Shown: piece after piece, positions 52,637 to 60,849 of the stretch | Layout: every line of letters begins with the position of its first letter | Numbering within the stretch: the first letter of the stretch is position 1 | Origin: an uncultured Angelakisella sp. | Lineage (GTDB): Bacteria; Bacillota; Clostridia; Oscillospirales; Ruminococcaceae | DNA: 61,779 bases | Assembly: GCA_934524965.1 (NCBI GenBank) | Contig: CAKSYU010000008.1 | Span: 1 to 61,779, forward strand | Direction: 5' to 3' | The notes under the pieces: generated by a model | What the model saw: only the letters and a program-made list of their open reading frames with translations | What the model was told of the DNA's origin: nothing | Databases searched by the model: none | Translations under genes and position numbers: made by a program

Positions 52637-52912
52637 TTAAGAAAGCAGCAGCTTGACTGAAATGAACATGATGAGCGCAATTACAAGGATAATAGGCAAA
52701 AAGGTGAGCAAAGCCGATATGACCATTGCGGTCAGATCGCCCTTTTCCAAATTGTCTTTGGAAAGCGGGTTATCTTCCTGCGGCTTGTGCGGTCTTTCCA
52801 GACCGTCCTCCCCGCCCTCATTCAATGAAGCATCATTCATCTTCTCAAGGTATTCCCTGTTGCGATGATTCATGGTGTCCATTGCGCGCTTTTGGCGTTC
52901 CTTAAAAATCAT
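52637..52912 (-). CDS. Small tail-anchored membrane protein
   Basis: A 91-residue protein with a charged N-terminal part (MIFKERQKRAMDTMNHRNREY), an acidic middle, and one C-terminal membrane helix (AMVISALLTFLPIILVIALIMFISVKLLL). No family recognised. AGGAG lies seven bases before the ATG, and it follows oppF by 20 bp on the same strand, so it is the last gene of the opp operon. Confidence 0.7.
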   Translation of the reverse strand: MIFKERQKRAMDTMNHRNREYLEKMNDASLNEGGEDGLERPHKPQEDNPLSKDNLEKGDLTAMVISALLTFLPIILVIALIMFISVKLLLS

Positions 52913-52932
52913 AGCTTCTCCTAAAATACTGC

Positions 52933-54444
52933 TTAGAGGTTTTCCTTAAGAATGTGATGGCAAGCCACAAAATGGTTGGGGCGAATTTCCTCCATCTCCG
53001 GCGTGACCATCTTGCAGATCTCCGTGCAGTATTTGCAGCGGGTATGGAATTTGCAGCCCTTGGGCGGATTGACAGGACTGGGGATATCGCCCTCCAGAAT
53101 GACCAGTTCTCGGTCATCGTCCACATTGGTGGTAGGGATGGCGCCCAGCAGCGCTTCCGTATAGGGGTGCAGCGGGTGGTCAAACAGCTCCTGCGATTCC
53201 GCCTGCTCTACCATATTGCCCAGATACATAACGCCGATGCGATCGGAAATGTAACGAACAACGGAAAGGTCATGGGTAATGAACAGGTAGGTCAGGTTCT
53301 GCTGTTCCTTCAGGTCGCTCAGCAGGTTGATAATCTGCGACTGAATGGAAACATCCAATGCGGAAACCGCTTCATCGCATACCACAAATTTTGGGTTGGT
53401 CGCCAGACTGCGGGCAATACCGATACGCTGACGCTGACCGCCGGAGAACTGATGCGGATAGCGATGCAGGAAGTAAGGTGCCAAGCCGCACTTCTCCATC
53501 ACAGCCATGATTTCATCTTGCAGACGAGGACTGTTATTGCGGTAGAAGCCGTGGGAGACCAGACTTTCGCCGATGATCTGACCAACAGACATACGCGGGT
53601 TCAGCGAGGAGTACGGATCCTGAAAGATGAGCTGCAGGTCACTGCGGAGCTGCCGCATCTCTTCGTATTTCAGGCGGGCAAGGTCGATGCCGTCATCACG
53701 GTAGGTCTCGTACTTCTGGAAGCGCTCATCGTCCTTATACGGCTCACGCATCTTATCCAATACTTCGTGCTCGGCAGCGATCTCCTTTTCCACTTCTTTG
53801 ATCTCCGCCTGAACGGCTTCGACCTTTTTTCGTGCGGCTTCTGCCTTGGGAGAATCCTCAGAGCTCTTATAAACTAGATCCGCCAGAGTAACGGAGAGGT
53901 CTCTTTCCTTAAGATGCAGCTTATGCAACTGCTTGGAGAGCTTGTTGATCTTCAGGAACTGCTCCGAAACGGGCGCCAGATCCTCTACAACGATAAAGCC
54001 ACCGATAACATTGGTGATATCCAAAAGAGCGTCGTGTGCCTTTTTCTTCGCGGCAGCAAGGTCATTGTGGTGAGTCAGCTTTTCCTCGTCACTCATGGCA
54101 TCGTACTGTGCCTGTAAATGATCGCGTTTTTCCTCCAGCTGAACAAGCTGCTTGCGGCGCTTATCCAGCGTCTTAATGGTCTCACGGATATACTCGGGGC
54201 ACAGCTCATCAATGGTACGACCATAGTACATGGTACGACCATCGGTCTGCGGATAAACCTGCAAAATGGTACGACCGAAAGTAGACTTGCCGCAGCCGGA
54301 TTCCCCTACCAGACCAAAGGTCTCGCCCTCGTAGATCTCGAGGTCGATGCCGTCATTTGCCTTGACATACATTCCACGCTTTTTCAGCGGGAACCACTGC
54401 TTCAGATTGCTGATGCGGAGCAAAACTTTTTTATCATTTGACAT
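52933..54444 (-). CDS. oppF: Oligopeptide ABC transporter ATPase, OppF type, with coiled-coil insert
   Basis: One of two ATPases driving peptide import. Walker A GESGCGKST (47-55), Q-loop region IFQDPYSSLNPR (from 273), signature FSGGQRQRIGIARSL, Walker B FVVCDEAVSALD and the C-terminal iron-sulfur-like/OppF tail CKFHTRCKYCTEIC. At 503 residues it is about 175 longer than usual: residues 85-262, between Walker A and the Q-loop, hold a charged helical insert (KTLDKRRKQLVQLEEKRDHL; KVEAVQAEIKEVEKEIAAEH) predicted to be coiled coil. Start overlaps oppD by 11 bases with AGGAGG inside oppD. Confidence 0.92.
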   Translation of the reverse strand: MSNDKKVLLRISNLKQWFPLKKRGMYVKANDGIDLEIYEGETFGLVGESGCGKSTFGRTILQVYPQTDGRTMYYGRTIDELCPEYIRETIKTLDKRRKQLVQLEEKRDHLQAQYDAMSDEEKLTHHNDLAAAKKKAHDALLDITNVIGGFIVVEDLAPVSEQFLKINKLSKQLHKLHLKERDLSVTLADLVYKSSEDSPKAEAARKKVEAVQAEIKEVEKEIAAEHEVLDKMREPYKDDERFQKYETYRDDGIDLARLKYEEMRQLRSDLQLIFQDPYSSLNPRMSVGQIIGESLVSHGFYRNNSPRLQDEIMAVMEKCGLAPYFLHRYPHQFSGGQRQRIGIARSLATNPKFVVCDEAVSALDVSIQSQIINLLSDLKEQQNLTYLFITHDLSVVRYISDRIGVMYLGNMVEQAESQELFDHPLHPYTEALLGAIPTTNVDDDRELVILEGDIPSPVNPPKGCKFHTRCKYCTEICKMVTPEMEEIRPNHFVACHHILKENL

Positions 54445-55444
54445 TTTGTTTTCTCTCCTCCTTGTTCGGATAATAGCATCTGATGTGGTGTTCTTCGGTC
54501 AGATGAGTCATGGGAGGCTCAGCCTCATGGCACTTTTCAGTAGCATATTTGCAACGGGGAGCAAATTTACAGCCCTTAGGCAGATCCAGCGGGTGCGGAA
54601 CCGCACCGGGAATTGCCTCCAGACGCTGATTGGTGGGGGTATCCAGACGAGGAATGGAAACCAGCAGACCCTCGGTGTAGGGGTGCGAATACTCGGTCTT
54701 GGGGTCAAAGAGCATCTTCGCCGGAACACGCTCCACTACCTGACCGCAGTACATAACGGCTACATAGTCCGCCATCTGGTTGATAACACCCAGGTCGTGG
54801 GTAATAAACAGAATGCTGGTGCCGTTTTCCCGCTTCAGGTCGTTCATCAGGCGCAGGATCTGCGCCTGAATGGTAACGTCCAGTGCGGTGGTCGGCTCAT
54901 CAGCGATCAGCAACTTGGGACGGCACGCCAGCGCCATAGCGATCATAACACGCTGACGCATACCGCCGGAAAGCTGGTGCGGATACTGTTTGGCAACGAT
55001 CTCGGGATTCGGGATCTTTACCTCACGCAGCAGGTCAACGGATTTTTCCGCCGCTTCCTTTTTAGAAAGCCCCTGATGGATAATGAACGGCTCCGAAAGC
55101 TGCTGCTCGATGGAGAATACAGGGTTCAGGCTGGTCATCGGCTCCTGGAAAATCACGGAAATCTCGTTGCCGCGGATCTTATACATCTCGCTGAGCGGGA
55201 GCTTGGTAAGATCAACGCCATTAAAGAGGATCTGACCGCCGGCAATATAGCCGTTACCGTCCAGAAGACGCAGGATACTCATAGCGGATACGCTCTTACC
55301 GGAACCGGATTCACCTACAACGCCAAGGGTCTTGCCCTCTTCTACGGTATAGGAAACATTGTTTACGGCTTTTACGGTGCCACGTTTGGTATCAAAGAAG
55401 GTATACAGGTCGATAATTTCAAGCAGTTTTTTCTCATTTTCCAT
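54434..55444 (-). CDS. oppD: Oligopeptide ABC transporter ATPase, OppD type
   Basis: The partner ATPase, 336 residues, of normal length. Walker A GVVGESGSGKSVSAM, Q-loop ISVIFQEPMTSLNPVF, signature LSGGMRQRVMIAMAL, Walker B LLIADEPTTALDVT, H-loop FITHDLGVI, and the C-terminal oligopeptide-type CKFAPRCKYATEKC motif. GGAGGGTGTATT lies before the ATG, 12 bp after oppC. Confidence 0.95.
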   Translation of the reverse strand: MENEKKLLEIIDLYTFFDTKRGTVKAVNNVSYTVEEGKTLGVVGESGSGKSVSAMSILRLLDGNGYIAGGQILFNGVDLTKLPLSEMYKIRGNEISVIFQEPMTSLNPVFSIEQQLSEPFIIHQGLSKKEAAEKSVDLLREVKIPNPEIVAKQYPHQLSGGMRQRVMIAMALACRPKLLIADEPTTALDVTIQAQILRLMNDLKRENGTSILFITHDLGVINQMADYVAVMYCGQVVERVPAKMLFDPKTEYSHPYTEGLLVSIPRLDTPTNQRLEAIPGAVPHPLDLPKGCKFAPRCKYATEKCHEAEPPMTHLTEEHHIRCYYPNKEERKQNVK

Positions 55445-55456
55445 AATACACCCTCC

Positions 55457-57328
55457 TTATCTTTCATTCGACTTCGGATCCAGCGCATCGCGCAGACCGT
55501 CGCCGATCAGGTTGATGCAGACGCAGGAAAGACCGAAGATAAGACCAACGAACACCCAGTTCCACCAGTAGTTCTGGATAATAACGCTGTTATTGGCATT
55601 GGAAAGCATATTACCCCATGTGGGTGTGGGAGCCGGAATACCGAATCCCAGGTAAGAAAGCGTGCTTTCCGTCAGCATGGAGGTACCAAACGAAAGGGTG
55701 ATGGAAACCAGCACAACGGACATAACATTGGGGATAATGTGCTTGAAGATAATCTTGTTTTCTTTTACGCCGATGGTCTTTGCAGCTGTAACATACTCCA
55801 TCTCACGCTGGGCAAACATCTGCGCGCGTACCTGACGGCAAAGCCCCGGCCACGACAGCAAGCCCAGAATGACCATGATGATATACATTCGCTGCTCCAC
55901 GCTTACCTGGGAACCAAGTACAGCGGAAAGGATCATGGCGAAAGGAATGAACGGCATACTGGAAACGACCTCGGCAATACGCATGATCGCCATATCAAGG
56001 AAGCCGCCGAAGTAGCCGGCGATACCGCCCAGCAGAATGCCAATGATGGTAGAAATGACTACGGACAGCGCGCCGATGGTCATGGTCATCTTACCGCCGT
56101 TTACCAGACGGGCATAGATATCACGACCGAGATCGTCAGTACCCAGCAGGAAGCCCTTAAGACCCCAGGTATGAATGTCGCCTTCAGAATCCACCGCGTA
56201 GTTCTGATAGTAACCGGTGTAGATATCCTTGATGTCTACAGAACCATCGGTCAGCTCGGCAGGAACAGAGATCTGCTTATAGCGGTTGTGACCCCAGGAA
56301 GCAGTGGTGCCGTCCTCCAGCAGTGCGGTGTAATGGTAACGACCGCCCTCGATCTTGACAGGCTTGGCACTGAATGTGGGGATCGCACTCTCACCGCGGG
56401 TGGTAACGCCCCAGGTGAGAATGGTGCCGTCGCTCTTAAGCGCGGCAACAGAGTTCGCGGTAGCGGCAATGGAAACCACACCGCTCTTGGCGCCCTCAGG
56501 GATAGCGGTCGCCAGCAGGGCAGTTGCCTTATCACCGGCGTATGCAACCTCACCGGTATCGGTCAGGATAACATAAGCGGTATCCGTCAGGGCGGCGTCT
56601 ACAACATGACCGTCATATTTTTCGCTGTCCATACCGATGTCGGCAAAGTTCACATTGCCCCACAGAATCAGGCGCTGGTCATCGGTGAGAGCAGCGGAGA
56701 ACTGGTGAGATGCAAAGATCTTTACAATGTTGAAATTATGGAATCGGTTGTTTTCGGAAAGCTCCTGCGGCAGCTTGGTCTGCCCCAGACGGGCGTTGCC
56801 CCAGCAGTAAATGGTGCCCTTTTCATCAACAACAACAATGTGGTCAAAGCCGGCAGCGACCTTCACGATCTTCGCCTTTGCTACCTCATTTGGGATATCA
56901 GCAACATCAATAACACGGGAGATCTTGGTCTTTCCCCAAACATAGACCTTACCTTCGTTATCCACACCGACCGAGAAGTTGGAACCGACCGAAATATCGG
57001 CGATGCCCGCCTTCACCAGTTCGCTGGGATAGTCCATCATGGAATAGCCGGGTGAAACATTGACCAAGGTGCTGTCCTGCTCGCCCAAATCCAGCGTAAC
57101 AAAGCTGGGAGCGATGAAAACGAACAGCATAATAGCGATCAGCAGAACGAGAGAGATGACAGCCAGCGGCTTCGAGAAGAAGCTCTTAGCCACCATGCGG
57201 GCGGGGCTTTGCAGCGCTTCCTCCGCGTAAATATCCATCTCTTTGTTCGGGAAAAACAGGCGGGAGATCCAGCGACCCAGCGTGCTCTTTTTCTCTCCGG
57301 AGCCTGCCTTCTTATTTTCTTTACTCAT
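55457..57328 (-). CDS. oppC: Oligopeptide permease OppC with an RCC1-like propeller insert
   Basis: A 623-residue importer permease, twice the usual 300. Residues 1-80 give the cytoplasmic N-terminus and first membrane helix (LAVISLVLLIAIMLFVFIAP). Residues 105-390 are seven RCC1-like repeats, each with a strand ending in a W-G or related pair: KVYVWGKT, GTIYCWGNARLGQ, RLILWGNVN, EVAYAGDK, GTILTWGVTTRGES, TTASWGHNRYKQI, GDIHTWGLKG. The permease resumes at LLGTDDLGRDIYARLVNGG (394-412) with five helices and the EYVTAAKTIGVKENKIIFKHIIPN loop. The propeller therefore sits outside the cell between helices 1 and 2. Confidence 0.93.
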   Translation of the reverse strand: MSKENKKAGSGEKKSTLGRWISRLFFPNKEMDIYAEEALQSPARMVAKSFFSKPLAVISLVLLIAIMLFVFIAPSFVTLDLGEQDSTLVNVSPGYSMMDYPSELVKAGIADISVGSNFSVGVDNEGKVYVWGKTKISRVIDVADIPNEVAKAKIVKVAAGFDHIVVVDEKGTIYCWGNARLGQTKLPQELSENNRFHNFNIVKIFASHQFSAALTDDQRLILWGNVNFADIGMDSEKYDGHVVDAALTDTAYVILTDTGEVAYAGDKATALLATAIPEGAKSGVVSIAATANSVAALKSDGTILTWGVTTRGESAIPTFSAKPVKIEGGRYHYTALLEDGTTASWGHNRYKQISVPAELTDGSVDIKDIYTGYYQNYAVDSEGDIHTWGLKGFLLGTDDLGRDIYARLVNGGKMTMTIGALSVVISTIIGILLGGIAGYFGGFLDMAIMRIAEVVSSMPFIPFAMILSAVLGSQVSVEQRMYIIMVILGLLSWPGLCRQVRAQMFAQREMEYVTAAKTIGVKENKIIFKHIIPNVMSVVLVSITLSFGTSMLTESTLSYLGFGIPAPTPTWGNMLSNANNSVIIQNYWWNWVFVGLIFGLSCVCINLIGDGLRDALDPKSNER

Positions 57329-57347
57329 ATTTCAGCAGCCTCCTTCC

Positions 57348-58367
57348 TTACTTATTCACGCGGACGCGCGGATCGACCAGACCGTAGCTGAGGTCAGTGA
57401 GCAGAATACCGATCAAGCTGACGACGGTATAGAACATCTGCATCGCAAGCACCAGCTCGTAGTCGGTGTTATTCAGTGCCTGCCAGTACAAACGACCGGT
57501 ACCGTTCAGGGCAAAGGTTGTCTCGATAACCAGTGAGCCACCGGTGAATACCGAGATGATCCAGCCCATGATAGAGGTGGAAACCGGCAGCAGCGCATTG
57601 CGCCATGCGTGGCTGTAAATAACGATCTTTTCCTTAAGACCCTTGGCTCGGGCGGTACGGATGTAATCCTGCGTCAGAGTATCGATCATCGCGGCACGCA
57701 CAGTACGGGTCATACCGGCAAGACCGATAAAGACCAGTACCAGTATGGGCAGCGCCATGTAGTACATGCGGTCGGCAAATTCGGCAAAGCCGGTGTAGGT
57801 AGAACCGGGGGTCTTGGCGCCGCCTACCGGGAATATCTCCAGCTTAACGGCAAACAGATAGATGAACACGATACCGACCAGATAGCTTGGTAAGCTGTAC
57901 CCTACTACCGTTACCGCCTGAATAGCACTATCGGAAGCCTTACGGCGATGAACAGCACAATAAATACCCAGCGGGATAGTAATGGCAAGGGTAAGTATGG
58001 TACTGAACAGGTTCAGCAGTATGGTATTTGCCATCGGCGCCTTTATGACATCAATGACCGGACGCTTATACAGGGTGGAATCACCAAACTGACCCTGCAA
58101 TAGACCATTGAATGTTCCGCCGACATCCGGTATCAATCCCATCCAGCGGGCATAACGGATAATCAGCGGTTGGTCCAAGCCAAGTTCCGCTCGTTTTTCC
58201 AGATACTGACGCTGCCACTCTGCGGGCTTCAGAACCTTACGCAGCGGTTCCATTTCCAGCAGGGCGGGGTCACTGGGAATCAGATTATAAAGGGCATACA
58301 TCAATAAGGATACTACAAAGAATACGATAACGATGTATACCAGTCGTTTAAGGATATACTTCCCCAT
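57348..58367 (-). CDS. oppB: Oligopeptide permease OppB
   Basis: Second channel subunit, 339 residues and six membrane helices. Family marks are YILKRLVYIVIVFFVVSLLMYAL, LGLDQPLIIRYARW, GQFGDSTLYKRPVIDVI, and the EAA-like loop DYIRTARAKGLKEKIVIYSHAWRNALLPV. Start at MGKYILKR: the sequence GGGAGG lies ten bases upstream, and the TTG used in a longer reading overlaps it. 19 bp before oppC; separated from oppA by a terminator-like hairpin. Confidence 0.95.
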   Translation of the reverse strand: MGKYILKRLVYIVIVFFVVSLLMYALYNLIPSDPALLEMEPLRKVLKPAEWQRQYLEKRAELGLDQPLIIRYARWMGLIPDVGGTFNGLLQGQFGDSTLYKRPVIDVIKAPMANTILLNLFSTILTLAITIPLGIYCAVHRRKASDSAIQAVTVVGYSLPSYLVGIVFIYLFAVKLEIFPVGGAKTPGSTYTGFAEFADRMYYMALPILVLVFIGLAGMTRTVRAAMIDTLTQDYIRTARAKGLKEKIVIYSHAWRNALLPVSTSIMGWIISVFTGGSLVIETTFALNGTGRLYWQALNNTDYELVLAMQMFYTVVSLIGILLTDLSYGLVDPRVRVNK

Positions 58368-58535
58368 ATACCTTAGGCCTCCCAATTATAAAGTGACGAG
58401 CAAACGCAATGCGGCGTTTATTCTTATATCATAAACCATTTATGGATAAATTGCAACTTTTGATTTGTAAAATTGTAAACTAATACTGAAAATTTATTCA
58501 TATTCAAGGAATTTGCGGTAAAAAGTAAAAGGAAC

Positions 58536-58562
58536 GGGGGCGGCAGATGAACCGCCGCCCCC
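58536..58562 (-). terminator. Terminator or attenuator between oppA and oppB
   Basis: Perfect 9-bp GC stem GGGGGCGGC / GCCGCCCCC with a 9-nt loop; minus-strand T-rich tract follows. Typical of attenuation that makes more binding protein than permease. The rest of 58368-58593 shows a possible -10 (TATAAT just before oppB) but no convincing -35. Confidence 0.75.
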
Positions 58563-58593
58563 TCTTTTCATGCATCAGCTTAATGGGCGATAA

Positions 58594-60546
58594 TTATTTG
58601 GTACCAACCCAGTTAGCATACAGGATAGCACGCTCGAAGCCCCAGAAGGAATCCTCGGCATAGTTATCGATGGTGTTGGGATATACGGTAACATAGATGT
58701 TGGCATACAGCGGAACCTTGGGCAGCAGCTCATTCCAACGAATGATGTACTTCTCCCACAGGTCGAGGTAAGTAGCCTCATCGCCGGGCTCTACGCCGTA
58801 AACCATATCCATGGAGAGCTTATCCAACTCCTCATCATACAGGTGATCGGTGTTGTAGCCCTGCTCAATATATTCTTCCTTGGTGGTCCAGTTGTAGGAC
58901 TCATCATAAACACCGCCGTTGTAGCCGGTAGCCAGGTTGAACATATTGTAGGTAGGAACAGAGTAGTCGCCGCCGATGCCGTAAGCATCCTGACGATACA
59001 TGTAGTTCAGCAGCTCGGGGAAGGTCATCTCGGTCTTCACGATGGAAACGCCGGCGTTCTTGGTCGCCTCGCTGTTAGCCAGCATGGTGGAGAGCAGAGC
59101 GGAAACGGAGTTGTTCTCGGAAGAAGCCCAGTTGATGGTAGCGGGCATCAGGATGGTACCGTCAGCCAGAACCTTATTGAAGCTATCATAGTACTGAGCC
59201 TGCTCAGCGGTAACCTTGGCATAACGAACTTCGCCGGAGCCGTCAACATAGTCGGAACCGTCAGCGTTGTAAACAAAGCCAGCCTTCTTCAGCAGCTCAA
59301 CAGCGGTCTCGGGGTTGTAGTCGTAGTGGTTGACCTTCTTTTCGATATCGGTCTTAGAGGTCATGGAGAAAGCGGTGCAGTAAGGACCATGCACAACGCC
59401 GCCCCAGCCCTGGCAGAAGGTCTGAGCAAACTCGTTACGATCCAGCAGGTAAGCAACAGCCTGACGGAACTCAACGAACTGGGTGGGACCAAAGTCGCAG
59501 GCATAGCTGAAGTAGCCGTAACCAGCGCGGTCATAGGTGGTGTAGCTGCTGTCAATGGTGCCAGCCTCGATGAGGTCGAGAGCGGCGTTGACCTGAGCGC
59601 CATCAGCAATGCCGGAATAGATCTGGATCTGACCGGTAGCGATCATGTCCATAACGGTATCCTGCTCGGTCTTAACGATAACGAGCTTCTTAACGCCGGG
59701 CTTCTGACCCTCAAAGTTGCCGTTGTAGTTCTCGTTGGCTTCCAGAACGATCTCGCGGGAGCTCTGATCGAAGCTGACGAGGTTGTAAGCGCCGGTGGTC
59801 ACGCGGTCGCTGGTGGCATAACGGGCAGCGGTAACAGCATCGCCGATGTTAGCGGCGGTGAAATCCTTGCCGTCAGCATTTACAAAGTAAACGCCCTCGC
59901 CGTCATCGGCAACAGTCCAGCCCTCGCCAAACCAATAGGTCAAGTTAACGGCACGCATGGCACCGTAGCCCAGGTCATAGTAATAGGGCAGATAATCGGT
60001 ATCGCCAGCCTCGTTGGTCTTCAAGATGGTGATAGAGAAGGTCTTCTCATCAATGATGTGCAGACCGGAGAGAACATTGGTCTCGCCGTTGCGATAGGCT
60101 ACACCACCGGGCAGCATATCATAGCTGGCGGAAACAACGCCCATCTCCTTACCGGCGGGAGAAGCGAGGAACATCTGCCAAGCTACGAAGTTCTGAGCGG
60201 TAACAGCCTCGCCGTTATTGAACTTCAGCCCATCATTCAGGACAAACTTGTAAGTAACGTTGCCGTTCTCTTCCTCGATACGCTCGTAGGACTTAACGAC
60301 GGTCTTGTTGACAACGTAGTCACCGTGTTGATCGCTATCAATAGTGAGCATGTCATCAGTCAGACGCACCACTTCATTATCGGTGGCGTTGGGGCTGGTC
60401 TGGAAGGCAGAATAAGCCCAGTCGCCGCTCGCTTCGGTATCGGAACCGATGACAACCTGACCATCAGCCTTCGGGGTCTTCTCGCCGCAGGCTACCATGG
60501 TAAGAACCATGACTACGGTGAGCAACAGAGCCAAAAACTTTTTCAT
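58594..60546 (-). CDS. oppA: Oligopeptide-binding lipoprotein
   Basis: Extracellular solute-binding protein, family 5, 650 residues; captures peptides for the Opp channel. Lipoprotein signal FLALLLTVVMVLTMVAC with lipid Cys20. SBP5 marks: YKFVLNDGLKFNNGEAVTAQNFVAW, SREIVLEANENYNG, KLVIVKTEQDTVMDMIATGQ and YDYNPETAVELLKKAGF. AAGGAGG precedes the ATG. Transcribed from a strong promoter through a 165-nt structured leader. Confidence 0.95.
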   Translation of the reverse strand: MKKFLALLLTVVMVLTMVACGEKTPKADGQVVIGSDTEASGDWAYSAFQTSPNATDNEVVRLTDDMLTIDSDQHGDYVVNKTVVKSYERIEEENGNVTYKFVLNDGLKFNNGEAVTAQNFVAWQMFLASPAGKEMGVVSASYDMLPGGVAYRNGETNVLSGLHIIDEKTFSITILKTNEAGDTDYLPYYYDLGYGAMRAVNLTYWFGEGWTVADDGEGVYFVNADGKDFTAANIGDAVTAARYATSDRVTTGAYNLVSFDQSSREIVLEANENYNGNFEGQKPGVKKLVIVKTEQDTVMDMIATGQIQIYSGIADGAQVNAALDLIEAGTIDSSYTTYDRAGYGYFSYACDFGPTQFVEFRQAVAYLLDRNEFAQTFCQGWGGVVHGPYCTAFSMTSKTDIEKKVNHYDYNPETAVELLKKAGFVYNADGSDYVDGSGEVRYAKVTAEQAQYYDSFNKVLADGTILMPATINWASSENNSVSALLSTMLANSEATKNAGVSIVKTEMTFPELLNYMYRQDAYGIGGDYSVPTYNMFNLATGYNGGVYDESYNWTTKEEYIEQGYNTDHLYDEELDKLSMDMVYGVEPGDEATYLDLWEKYIIRWNELLPKVPLYANIYVTVYPNTIDNYAEDSFWGFERAILYANWVGTK

Positions 60547-60747
60547 GTTGCAAAAATCCTCCTTATAAATTTTCGTTTTGCTATTTTGAATCGGGCTTGC
60601 GCCGCGAATTCACAAATTTAGAGCTTTCGACTAAATTAAAAGTCGAAATTTGGGGACAATTTCCCGTGGTTTGCAGGTTTTATTCCGGAAACCTGTGCCC
60701 ACCAAAAAATTTTTTAATATACTATCACACAAATAGTAATTTGTCAA
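60547..60747 (-). promoter_or_regulatory. oppA promoter and structured leader
   Basis: Minus-strand -35 TTGACA (60742-60747), 17-nt spacer, -10 TAGTAT (60719-60724). The predicted 165-nt 5' leader contains hairpins AGGTTT...AAACCT and TTTCGACT-8 nt-AGTCGAAA before the ribosome site. No known riboswitch class was recognised. Confidence 0.65.
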
Positions 60748-60785
60748 TTCCATTTGCACGATATTGTCATTTTGACGGGCGATTT

Positions 60786-60832
60786 GTGGAATGGGGACAG
60801 AGTTTTTATGCAAGTCCCCTGCCCTATTCCAC
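60786..60832 (-). terminator. Hairpin after the M3 peptidase gene
   Basis: Arms GTGGAATGGGGAC (60786-60798) and GTCCCC...ATTCCAC (60814-60832) pair over 13 bp with a 6-nt bulge, 18 bp after the stop. There is no T run, so termination is uncertain. Confidence 0.5.
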
Positions 60833-60849
60833 TCATTTTCACAAAATCT

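Noticed and set aside
54347..57055. 902-codon plus-strand open frame opposite oppD and oppC
   Set aside because: It is antisense to clearly recognisable permease and ATPase genes, matches no family, and long antisense frames are expected at this GC content.
58843..60621. 592-codon plus-strand frame opposite oppA
   Set aside because: Antisense to oppA, composition rich in Val/Gly/Asn as produced by reverse reading of a lipoprotein gene.
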